DNA of 64,000 bases, from positions 1 through 64,000 of the forward strand of contig JAIVJV010000014.1 in assembly GCA_020199835.1 (NCBI GenBank), in the 5' to 3' direction. The notes beneath the pieces are model-generated. The model worked only from the letters and a program-made list of their open reading frames with translations, was not told the origin of the DNA and searched no databases. This stretch comes from Acidobacteriota bacterium. GTDB taxonomy: Bacteria; Acidobacteriota; Blastocatellia; Pyrinomonadales; Pyrinomonadaceae. Positions 31,948 through 39,352 of the stretch are shown here, piece after piece; the stretch's first letter is position 1, and each line of letters begins with the position of its first letter. The translations under genes were made by a program, and so were the position numbers.

Positions 31948-33311
31948 AACAACTCCTCTAAGGCTTCGTCGACAGACTTAACTCCCACAACACGCACGCC
32001 AAGCAAACGCTCGAGCCCAGGCACATTCGACGCGGGCATTACGATCTTCTTGAAGCCAAGCGCCTGCGCTTCTCTCGCACGAACCGAAGCCTGCATCGCG
32101 GCGCGAACTTCTCCCGTCAATCCGATTTCGCCAAACACCGCCGTGTGTGGATCGATCGTCGTGCTTTTGAAACTCGACGCGATTGCCGTCACGACGCCGA
32201 GATCCGCCGCGGGTTCGTCCACCTCCAAACCACCCGCGATGTTTACGAACACATCGTCGCCGGACAGTTGCAGCCCGGCGCGTTTTTCAAGCATTGCGAT
32301 CAGCAGCGCGACTCGATTCTGGTCCAGACCCTGGGTCATGCGACGGCCGCTGCCGTACTTGTTACTCGAAACCAGCGCCTGGATTTCAACGAGCAAAGGA
32401 CGTGTGCCTTCCATGCACGCGGTCACGATCGAACCCGCAACGTTCTGCGGTCGCTCCTGCAAAAACATCTGCGAAGGATTTGCCACCGGCATCAAGCCGT
32501 TGCCCGTCATCTCAAACACACCAACCTCGTTGGCCGCGCCGTAACGATTTTTCACTGCGCGAACGATGCGATGGTTGTGATGTCGCTCGCCTTCGAAATA
32601 GAGCACGGTGTCTACGATGTGTTCGAGCGCTTTTGGTCCGGCGATCGAGCCTTCTTTTGTGATGTGACCGATCAGGAAAACGGGAATGCCGCGGTTCTTT
32701 GCGAGCAGTAGGAACTGGTGCGCGACTTCCCTCACCTGCGACACGGATCCGGGAGCCGATTCGATCGCGCTTGAAAAGACTGTTTGGATCGAGTCGACGA
32801 TTATCGCGCCCGGCTTGACACGTTCGATTTCGCGAAAAATGTTTTCGAGGTTCGTTTCGGGAAGAAGGAAGACGTTTTTGGCGACGACTGAAAGTCGTTC
32901 GCCGCGGAGTTTGATCTGGCGTTCGGATTCTTCGCCGGAGACGTAGAGGACGCAGGTGCCGGCAGCGCTCAACTTGTCCGCGACTTGCAGCAGGAGTGTG
33001 CTCTTGCCGATGCCGGGATCGCCACCGATGAGGACGAGTGTGCCGGGAACGATGCCACCACCGAGTACGCGATCAAACTCAGTGACGCCTGACGCCAGGC
33101 GCTGATCGTCCTGCGGTTCGATCTCGGTGAAGGGAACAGCGGTTACTTCGCGGAGTTGAAAGCCGTTGCGGAGACCGCCACCCCTGCGCGTGGCTTGGGC
33201 TCTCTCTTCGACGAGCGAGTTCCACTCACCACATTCAGGACACTTCCCCAGCCACTTTCCAGACTTGTGCCCACATTCGTTACAGATGAAGACTGTTTCT
33301 GTTTTCTTCAA
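31944..33311 (-). CDS. radA: DNA repair protein RadA (Sms)
   Basis: The 455-residue protein has a C4 zinc finger (CNECGHKSGKWLGKCPECGEW, here as CNEC and CPEC), Walker A GGDPGIGKSTLLLQ, RadA motif KNRYGAANEVGVFEMTGNGL (KNRFG-like), Walker B VDSIQTVFSS and a Lon-type C-terminal domain ending in GVKSVDEALEELF. It drives branch migration in homologous recombination and repair. It starts with TTG at 33311. Downstream is the folA overlap and upstream the repeat array at 33321-33556. Confidence 0.97.
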   Translation of the reverse strand: MKKTETVFICNECGHKSGKWLGKCPECGEWNSLVEERAQATRRGGGLRNGFQLREVTAVPFTEIEPQDDQRLASGVTEFDRVLGGGIVPGTLVLIGGDPGIGKSTLLLQVADKLSAAGTCVLYVSGEESERQIKLRGERLSVVAKNVFLLPETNLENIFREIERVKPGAIIVDSIQTVFSSAIESAPGSVSQVREVAHQFLLLAKNRGIPVFLIGHITKEGSIAGPKALEHIVDTVLYFEGERHHNHRIVRAVKNRYGAANEVGVFEMTGNGLMPVANPSQMFLQERPQNVAGSIVTACMEGTRPLLVEIQALVSSNKYGSGRRMTQGLDQNRVALLIAMLEKRAGLQLSGDDVFVNIAGGLEVDEPAADLGVVTAIASSFKSTTIDPHTAVFGEIGLTGEVRAAMQASVRAREAQALGFKKIVMPASNVPGLERLLGVRVVGVKSVDEALEELF

Positions 33312-33320
33312 AGGTACGCT

Positions 33321-33556
33321 TTAGATAACCCTTTCAGGGTTGAACGCTTTGCGCTTGTTACCCCAGGGTAGCCGCGAAGCGCGGCAACCCTGGGCTGAAA
33401 TTAGATAACCGCGTTGCGGTTGGCCGCAGCCGAGTTGCGGTTGGAACCTTGAAAGAACGCCGTTGCGGTTGAAGACTGGGCAGCTACAACAACTGCGCGC
33501 TACAGCAACTCGTACTAGAAAATTTCCGCGTGCAACTGCGCGCTACAGCAACTCGC
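33321..33556. repeat. Array of short inverted and direct repeats upstream of radA
   Basis: Between the radA start and the next gene are several hairpins and repeats. TTAGATAACC occurs at 33321 and 33401 (80-bp period), each followed by a small palindrome: AACCCT-TTC-AGGGTT at 33327-33341 and AACCGC-GTT-GCGGTT at 33407-33421. At 33361-33394 is the longer hairpin CCCAGGGTAGCCGCG-AAG-CGCGGCAACCCTGGG with one mismatch. A 23-base exact direct repeat CAACTGCGCGCTACAGCAAC plus TCG occurs at 33490-33512 and 33533-33555. I see no gene in this stretch. Confidence 0.7.
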
Positions 33557-33570
33557 GCTACAACACTTCC

Positions 33571-33924
33571 CTACAACAACGTTTTCACGTTCTCGGTGGG
33601 GCGACCGAGGACGGCGCGGTCGCCGCGCTCGACAATTGGGCGCTGCATGAGATCCGGGTGTTCGACCATCAGCGCGATCAATTCACTGTCGCTGACTTCC
33701 CTGTTCGCCAATCCCAACTCTTTATAAACCGGCTCGCTCTTGCGCAAAAGCTCGCGCGGTTTTATTCCCATCTTCCGAACGAGCTCAGTAAGTTTCTTCT
33801 TACTCAACGGCTCGACATAATAGTTCACCTTCTCAAACGCGACACCGCTCTCCCGGAGCAGCTTGTCCATCTCGCGACACTTCGTTCAAGTGGGCTTTTC
33901 GTAGATCGTGATCTTGTCCGCCAT
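33571..33924 (-). CDS. ArsC/Spx-family thioredoxin-fold protein with in-frame TGA at the catalytic cysteine (candidate selenoprotein)
   Basis: From ATG 33924 the frame reads ADKITIYEKPT, TGA, TKCREMDKLLRESG and continues 99 more codons to a stop at 33571. The family signature of arsenate reductase/Spx-type proteins (beta strand, then P-x-C-x-x-C-R and a long helix) has the first Cys exactly where the TGA (33886-33888) lies, followed by Cys16, so the product would have UxxC. The C-terminal part ends with DLMQRPIVERGDRAVLGRPT, which matches the ArsC/YffB core. Length 117 residues is normal. Gene start is 3 bp past the gdhA stop, so they are probably cotranscribed. A hairpin at 33841-33867 could be the SECIS element. 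Alternatives are a nonsense mutation or a sequence error. Confidence 0.75.
33841..33867 (-). promoter_or_regulatory. Possible bacterial SECIS hairpin after the in-frame TGA
   Basis: In the minus-strand RNA, GACA (bases 19-22 after the TGA) pairs with UGUC, GCU with AGC and CUC with GAG, leaving a CGG loop at bases 31-33. Bacterial SECIS elements lie immediately 3' of UGA, with an apical loop usually 16-37 bases downstream and a G in the loop. This hairpin meets those placement rules. Paired by eye, not folded by program. Confidence 0.45.
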
Positions 33925-33927
33925 GAT

Positions 33928-35196
33928 TTACGGGAATATTCCTCTCACTCTCGTTGCTTCAACCACACGGCCCACGGCGAGAATGTAAGCGCCGGTCCGC
34001 ATGTCGGTGTTGTATTTTTCGGTGGTCTCGTGCACGGACTTGAACGCCGTCCGCATCGTGTCTTCGAGCGTCTTGTTGATCTTGTCTTCCGTCCAGAAGA
34101 ACGAATACTGATCCTGCACCCACTCATAGTAACTCACCGTCACGCCGCCCGCATTCGCCAGAATGTCCGGAAGGAGCAACACGCCCTGCTCGTCGAGCAC
34201 ACGATCCGCTCCCGGCGTCGTTGGTCCGTTCGCAAGCTCCGCGATGATCTTGGTTTTCACATTGCCGACGTTCTTCAGCGTGATCGCGTTTTCCAACGCA
34301 GAAGGCAGCAGGATGTCGCACTCCATCGTGAGCACATCGTCACATTCCGTCTCCTTCGTGCCGGCAAGCCCGGCTAACGATCCCGTCTCCGCCTTATGCT
34401 TCAACGCTTCCGCTACGTCAATCCCGCTTTCGTTATAAACCGCCACCTTTGAATCGCAAGCCGCAATTACCTTTGCGCCGTCCTCCGCGACGAGCCGTGC
34501 AATGTTCGCACCCGCGTTGCCAAAACCGTGCACGGAAACACGCGCGCCCTTCAAACTCATGTTCTTCAAACGACACGCTTCGCGCAACGCGTAAAGACAA
34601 CCGCGCGCAGTTGCTTCGGCGCGTCCCTGCGAACCACCGAGCGAGATCGGTTTTCCGGTCACCACGCCCAACTCCGTGTGGCCGCGCACCATCGAGATCG
34701 TGTCCATGATCCACGCCATGGTCTGCTCGTCCGTGTAAACGTCGGGCGCGGGAATATCGCGATCCGGTCCGATGATTGGCGCGATTTCGAACGCGTAGCG
34801 GCGCGTCAGCCGTTCGAGCTCGTTGCGCGAAAGACTCTTCGGATCGCAAATCACGCCGCCTTTGCCACCGCCATAGGGAATGCCCATAGTCGCGCATTTC
34901 CACGTCATCCAAGACGCCAATGCTTTGACTTCATCGAGCGTAACGTTCGGGTGATAACGTATTCCGCCCTTGGCTGGACCACGCGCGATGTTGTGCTGCA
35001 CCCGGTAACCCTCAAACACCTGCACGTCGCCCCCGTCCATCTTCACCGGAATCGAGACAATTAACTGGCGCTTGGCATTCTCCAGCACATGCCGCATCGA
35101 GGCGTCCAGATCGAGGAAGTCGGCTGCCCGGTTGAACTGCTGTTTGGCAATTGTGAAGGGATTAAGTTCTTCCTGAAACGCCTTTTGAGTCGCCAT
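33928..35196 (-). CDS. gdhA: NAD(P)-dependent glutamate dehydrogenase
   Basis: The 422-residue enzyme has the Glu/Leu/Phe/Val dehydrogenase substrate lysine region GPAKGGIRYHPNVTLDEVKA, the glycine-rich GGGKGGVICDP, PAPDVYTDEQTMAWIMD and the Rossmann motif VHGFGNAGANIA, followed by SNNGPTTPGAD-like GPTTPGADRVL. It interconverts glutamate and 2-oxoglutarate with ammonia. An AGGAG lies 8 bases before the ATG. It is followed 3 bp later by the ArsC/Spx-like gene, an unusual pairing; it is divergent from the tonB gene. Confidence 0.96.
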   Translation of the reverse strand: MATQKAFQEELNPFTIAKQQFNRAADFLDLDASMRHVLENAKRQLIVSIPVKMDGGDVQVFEGYRVQHNIARGPAKGGIRYHPNVTLDEVKALASWMTWKCATMGIPYGGGKGGVICDPKSLSRNELERLTRRYAFEIAPIIGPDRDIPAPDVYTDEQTMAWIMDTISMVRGHTELGVVTGKPISLGGSQGRAEATARGCLYALREACRLKNMSLKGARVSVHGFGNAGANIARLVAEDGAKVIAACDSKVAVYNESGIDVAEALKHKAETGSLAGLAGTKETECDDVLTMECDILLPSALENAITLKNVGNVKTKIIAELANGPTTPGADRVLDEQGVLLLPDILANAGGVTVSYYEWVQDQYSFFWTEDKINKTLEDTMRTAFKSVHETTEKYNTDMRTGAYILAVGRVVEATRVRGIFP

Positions 35197-35364
35197 GCAT
35201 CCGCTCCTGGTAAGTTGTGGGTTGTGGAGAGCGGCGGTAATCCTATTTCGTTACCGTTCAGAGTTCAAGGCTTCGCAGTGGGAACTCGGGCGCGCGAGCG
35301 GTGTCTAATTCGGACGAGTAAGCTCCCGCGACCCGATGGCACCGGCAACTAGCGGAGGAACTTG

Positions 35365-36165
35365 ATGTTTAAAAACCTGATCGAATCCAGCTCGCACACG
35401 AAGGAGTACAAGCGGCGCGGATCGTTCCTGCTCTTTACCGGTGCCGTGTACATTGTGCTCTTCGTTGTCACAGGCGTGGTGAGCATCTACGCGTACGACG
35501 CACACCTCGAGGCGCAGACATTCGACTACGTCGTCACCCTGCTGCCGCCGCAGGAAATCGCTGCCGAGCCGAACCGACCGCCAGCCGTACAACCCGATCG
35601 CGCCCGAGCCACAAACACTAACGAGTCAACCATTCCGGAGCGCGCTGTTGCGATGCTCGACACCGATCGTCCGGAAGTCGTGCCCGACACCGTCTCGGCA
35701 ACACGAAGCCCGCACTTACCGCTACCGCCTGGTCAGGTCCGAATCACAGGACAAGACGTTGCCGGTTCCATCAGTGGTCCAGCCACGACGTCCCCTGGCC
35801 ACAGCCGAGTGGTCCAACCTACGCAGATCGTGAAGATCGGTGAGCCGCCGCCGGCACCACCGGATCCACCAAAGCCTCCGAAAGTAGTCAGCAAAGGAGT
35901 GATTACCAGTCAGGCGCTCTCGCTGCCGAAACCGATGTATCCCGAAACGGCCAAACGGATGCGCATACAAGGCACTGTCAGCGTGCAGGTGCTGATTGAC
36001 GAGCACGGGAGAGTCATTTCAGCGAAAGCGGTGTCAGGAAGTCCGTTCCTGTTGATTGAAGCGCAGAAGGCAGCGATGCAGGCGCGGTTTTCACCGACGA
36101 AACTCGGAGATCAACCGGTCAAAGTCTCCGGAGTCATCACGTACAACTTCGTACTCGGAAATTGA
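35365..36165 (+). CDS. TonB-family energy transducer protein
   Basis: ATG 35365 is six bases after GGAGG. The 266-residue protein has a cytoplasmic start (FKNLIESSSHTKEYKRRGS), one transmembrane helix (FLLFTGAVYIVLFVVTGVVSI), a long periplasmic linker rich in Pro (PPPAPPDPPKPPKV near 160-175) and a C-terminal TonB domain with YPETAKRMRIQGTVSVQVLI and VIDEHGRVISAKAVSGSPFL-like features. TonB domains transmit proton-motive energy to outer-membrane receptors. No ExbB/ExbD genes lie nearby. It is convergent with the hydrolase gene across two hairpins. Confidence 0.88.
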   Translation: MFKNLIESSSHTKEYKRRGSFLLFTGAVYIVLFVVTGVVSIYAYDAHLEAQTFDYVVTLLPPQEIAAEPNRPPAVQPDRARATNTNESTIPERAVAMLDTDRPEVVPDTVSATRSPHLPLPPGQVRITGQDVAGSISGPATTSPGHSRVVQPTQIVKIGEPPPAPPDPPKPPKVVSKGVITSQALSLPKPMYPETAKRMRIQGTVSVQVLIDEHGRVISAKAVSGSPFLLIEAQKAAMQARFSPTKLGDQPVKVSGVITYNFVLGN

Positions 36166-36195
36166 CAACGATTTGTCAGATGCCTGCCAAGCAAA

Positions 36196-36252
36196 GAGGT
36201 ACGAAACCATGCGGTTCTCGTACCTCTCCCGCCTGACCACCGAGCGGTGGTC
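36196..36252. terminator. Two tandem hairpins between convergent tonB and hydrolase genes
   Basis: GAGGTACGA pairs with TCGTACCTC (36196-36226, 13-base inner loop that has ACC/GGT) and GACCACCG pairs with CGGTGGTC around AG (36235-36252). They lie between gene ends at 36165 and 36253. There are no T tracts. They probably stop transcription in both directions, one for each gene. Confidence 0.5.
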
Positions 36253-36954
36253 TCAAATTGTCGCTGACCAGCGGGCGATCTCGTCCATTGCGGCTTTGTA
36301 AACTTCTTCCTGCGGCAAGCCCATTTTCTTCGGTGCCTTGAACGAGTGATCGCCGCCTTCGATCGCATAGATCTTCGCGGGAGGACGAAGGTCTTTCACA
36401 AACGGCTGGATTTCTTCAGGCGTACCGAGCGCGTCGCGCGTGCCCTGCACAAACAACATCGGCTTTTGAATGTGTGGCAGGTGTTCGACGCGCAACTTGG
36501 TTGATTGTCCTGGTGGGTGCAGCGGATAACCAAGAAAAACCAGACCGCTAACATCGAGCGCGAGTGGTTCATCTTCACGCGCGGCAACGACCTGTGACGC
36601 GATCCGCCCGCCCATCGACTTACCCCCGACCACGAGCCGGTTGCTCTTCAACTTCCTGTGCTTCGCGATCGTTTCGATCACGGCGCGAAAACATGATTCA
36701 AGCTTCGGCTTCTGGTCGGGAACTGAACGTCCCTGCTCCATGTAGACGAAGTTGAAAGTCATCACGTCCATACCACGCGCTGCCAGGCCGCGCGCGAACA
36801 TGCGCATGAAACCGCTCAACTGGTTCGCGCCGGCGCCATGGCCCAGTAGGGCCGTCAGCCCGGCGCGAAGTTTCTTTGCTGCCGGATAAAGAAGCGCGCT
36901 AACCGACTCTTTCTCGTTAACCTCGATTGTCAGTGTCTCGGTTTCGTCTGCCAT
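36253..36954 (-). CDS. Alpha/beta hydrolase (KANL3/Tex30-like)
   Basis: ATG 36954 (ADETETLTIEVNEKESVSAL) begins a 233-residue alpha/beta hydrolase; the frame continues upstream but lies over the LysM gene. The nucleophile elbow is GGKSMGGRIASQ, the acid Asp is probably in QGTRDALGTPEE and the His in EGGDHSFK. GHGAGANQ is the oxyanion-hole turn. The family includes KANL3/Tex30-type proteins with dienelactone hydrolase-like fold; the substrate is unknown. It lies 7 bp past the LysM gene stop, so they are likely cotranscribed. Confidence 0.85.
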   Translation of the reverse strand: MADETETLTIEVNEKESVSALLYPAAKKLRAGLTALLGHGAGANQLSGFMRMFARGLAARGMDVMTFNFVYMEQGRSVPDQKPKLESCFRAVIETIAKHRKLKSNRLVVGGKSMGGRIASQVVAAREDEPLALDVSGLVFLGYPLHPPGQSTKLRVEHLPHIQKPMLFVQGTRDALGTPEEIQPFVKDLRPPAKIYAIEGGDHSFKAPKKMGLPQEEVYKAAMDEIARWSATI

Positions 36955-36961
36955 GTGTTGG

Positions 36962-37891
36962 TTAAACTTCCTTCGCGAGCATCGCCAGCGCATCCGCCTG
37001 CTCGTCCCGGAACCGTCTCGCAACACCCGCCTGCACACTCTGTGAACTCTTCGAGAAGTACGCGAGGTTGCCGTCTGGTTTCTTCCGCCCGCGTTCGGCG
37101 TAAATGGCGCAGATGAGTTGTTTGTCGTAAGTCGGATCCGAACAGTCACACTTCAAGGTCGCGATCGCCCGGCCAATGATCGGCGTCGCACCGCCGTGCT
37201 GGACGGCGGTGGACCAGACCGCGTCCTGCACTGCACGGCTACGCGTGTTGATGTCCACTTTCTTTTCCGAAAGGATTTTCGCGCAAAGCAGGTCGTAGTG
37301 TGTCGCCTTGATGTACGAGTGCTGTGCGTGTTGGAAATCGGCGGTTTGTTCGGCGGCGATGCGTTTCCAAACAGCGGTGAACTGCGCGGTTCCCGGCGCC
37401 AACCCCTGAAAGTCCCTGGCCCACTTAAAACCTGCCTGAGCAATGAAGCGAGCGACCGTGCCCATCTTCGTGGCCATCTGATAAGAGCCATACGAAACTC
37501 CGCCAGGGTCTCCCGCGCCCGTGGAAACCGTGCCGGGACCACGACCGCCTGTTTCGTACTTAGCCGAAAGTGCTCCGAGCGCATCTGCGAGAGCCTGGCC
37601 GATCGCGCCCACTGCTGACGCTACCGGATTGCTGGGCAAGGGCTGCGTGTTCTCGGTTGAAATCGGGGTCGCGGGATTACTCGCCGCGGGATTGGTGGCG
37701 ACCGGCTTGGTGGGCAGGGGCCTCGTGTTCTCGGTTGCAGTCGAACCGTTTGGCAAATTCAACACGTCGCCGATTTTGATTCTGTTGGGATCTGAGATTT
37801 GGGGGTTGGCCTGAAGTAACTGAGTCATCGTCAGGCCATTGCGCGCCGCGATCTTCGAAAGCGTATCGCCGGCTTTTACTGTGTACGTCAT
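36962..37891 (-). CDS. LysM protein with chitosanase/lysozyme-like domain
   Basis: Residues 2-48 form a LysM domain (TYTVKAGDTLSKIAARNGLT ... IGDVLNLP). A Thr/Pro/Asn-rich linker with repeated TENTRPLPTKPVATNPA and TENTQPLPSNPVAS follows (49-92), then a domain of about 210 residues with the opening SAKYETGGRGPGTVSTGAGD, PGGVSYGSYQMA and WSTAVQHGGATPIIGRAI. The YETG (with Glu as likely acid catalyst) and the G-VSYGSYQ pattern resemble chitosanase/lysozyme-like domains at the ends of VgrG-type proteins. No signal peptide is visible, so export might use a non-Sec route. It binds and probably cuts peptidoglycan or chitin-like chains. Confidence 0.75.
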   Translation of the reverse strand: MTYTVKAGDTLSKIAARNGLTMTQLLQANPQISDPNRIKIGDVLNLPNGSTATENTRPLPTKPVATNPAASNPATPISTENTQPLPSNPVASAVGAIGQALADALGALSAKYETGGRGPGTVSTGAGDPGGVSYGSYQMATKMGTVARFIAQAGFKWARDFQGLAPGTAQFTAVWKRIAAEQTADFQHAQHSYIKATHYDLLCAKILSEKKVDINTRSRAVQDAVWSTAVQHGGATPIIGRAIATLKCDCSDPTYDKQLICAIYAERGRKKPDGNLAYFSKSSQSVQAGVARRFRDEQADALAMLAKEV

Positions 37892-37969
37892 TTAAGAGGA
37901 ACCTCCGTTCGTTTTGCGAGGAATCGCATAGTAGTCAACCGTTTGCGGAGTAGTCAATTAGAGAGAAAG

Positions 37970-39133
37970 TTAAACGTAAATTCTGGGCACGCGATCACCG
38001 ACGCCACACGTCACTTCGTATGACAGCGTGCCGGAAATGCGGGCAAGGTCTTCAGCGCGAATGCGCAGGTCGGGGTTGCGGCGATCCCAGCCGAGCAATG
38101 TAACCTCGTCGTGCAGTTGCACGCCGGGCACGTCGGTGACATCGATCAATGTTAGATCCATCGAGACTCGTCCGACCACCGGCGCGTAGACGCCGCGCAC
38201 GATTACGTGCGCCCGATTTGAAAAACCACGCATGTAGCCGTCGTGGTAACCGATGGGCAACGTCGCGATCAAACTGCGCCGCGAGGCTTCAAACGTGCAA
38301 CCGTAACCGATCGTTTCACCGGACGGAACCCATTTCAACATGATGATGCGCGTGTAGAGCGACATCACCGGCGAGAGTTGCGGATTCGAGATTGACGGCG
38401 GCAGCACGTCACGCCACAAGCCATACAACACGCCTCCGGGACGCACCATGTTTCCCCACGATTCGCGGTGGCCGTAGATGCCGGCGGAATTTGCGAGATG
38501 CAGGTGCGTCGGGCGATAGCCGTGTTCGCGAAACACGCTGACTGCTTCGTCGAAACGGTGCATCTGATCGAGAGTTAATGGTTTGCAATTGGCATCGTCA
38601 GCCGCGGCGAGGTGCGTCATGAGTCCATCGACACGCACGTTCGGAAAGCGCTCCAGCGCGCCGACGAAATCGCTCAATTGATCGAACCGCACGCCGAGCC
38701 GTCCCATTCCGGTGTCTACTTTTACGTGCACGTCGGCGATGACGCCGGCTTCCATTGCGGCCTGATTGACCGCGTCGAGCATATCCACACGATAAATGAC
38801 GGGCGTCAATCGATGTTGAATACACGCCGCGGCCTGACCGGGCCAGAACCCTGCGAGACAAAGCACCGGTTGCGTAATGCCGGCGTTGCGCAACTGAATT
38901 GCTTCTTCAGGAAGCGCAACGCCGAACCAGTCGGCGCCTTCGGCTGCGAACCGCCGAGCACACTCGACTGCGCCGTGGCCGTATGCGTTCGCTTTGACGA
39001 CGGCCATGATTCGCGCAGTCGTGCCGACGCGTTGTCTGACTTGCTTGAAGTTGGCGGCGAGTTGATTGAGATCGATCTCCGCCCACGTGGGGCGGCGCGG
39101 TGATTCGGTTTGCAACTCCCGAAAAGATGGCAT
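37970..39133 (-). CDS. alr: Alanine racemase
   Basis: The 387-residue enzyme has the PLP lysine motif AVVKANAYGHGAVECAR (about 43-60), the phosphate-binding HLANSAGIYG, the GYGCTFEASRRSLIATLPIG segment and the catalytic Tyr region MSLYTRIIMLKW near the C-terminal domain. It produces D-alanine for peptidoglycan. Start ATG 39133 (PSFRELQTESPRRPTWAEID) with an N-terminal extension of about 15 residues. It is divergent from the TPR peptidase gene. Confidence 0.96.
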   Translation of the reverse strand: MPSFRELQTESPRRPTWAEIDLNQLAANFKQVRQRVGTTARIMAVVKANAYGHGAVECARRFAAEGADWFGVALPEEAIQLRNAGITQPVLCLAGFWPGQAAACIQHRLTPVIYRVDMLDAVNQAAMEAGVIADVHVKVDTGMGRLGVRFDQLSDFVGALERFPNVRVDGLMTHLAAADDANCKPLTLDQMHRFDEAVSVFREHGYRPTHLHLANSAGIYGHRESWGNMVRPGGVLYGLWRDVLPPSISNPQLSPVMSLYTRIIMLKWVPSGETIGYGCTFEASRRSLIATLPIGYHDGYMRGFSNRAHVIVRGVYAPVVGRVSMDLTLIDVTDVPGVQLHDEVTLLGWDRRNPDLRIRAEDLARISGTLSYEVTCGVGDRVPRIYV

Positions 39134-39352
39134 GCCTTAGTGTACCTAATTCATTGACTCCACTTCACGCGCAAACGTTTTCAATTTGCCTTCAGATCTG
39201 GCGGCGTGAGCCGCCCCCTTCGACCTCTCGCAAGCCCAAAGTCGTCTTAACAGAACCGGTCAAAAATTACACTTGGCCTTCGAGCGATTCTTCGCTAGAC
39301 TCGCCGAACCTCACGTCCGATAAGTCCGGCGGTCGAAGTAGAGTCCCTCGTC

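Noticed and set aside
33321..33556. CRISPR array
   Set aside because: Repeats differ in length and spacing, only two exact copies of the longest exist, spacers are not of uniform size and no cas gene is near.
33463..34377. A 304-codon plus-strand frame across the ArsC-like gene and gdhA
   Set aside because: It is antisense to two recognised genes, is rich in Arg/His/Leu as expected from a shadow of GC-rich coding DNA, and has no ribosome binding site.
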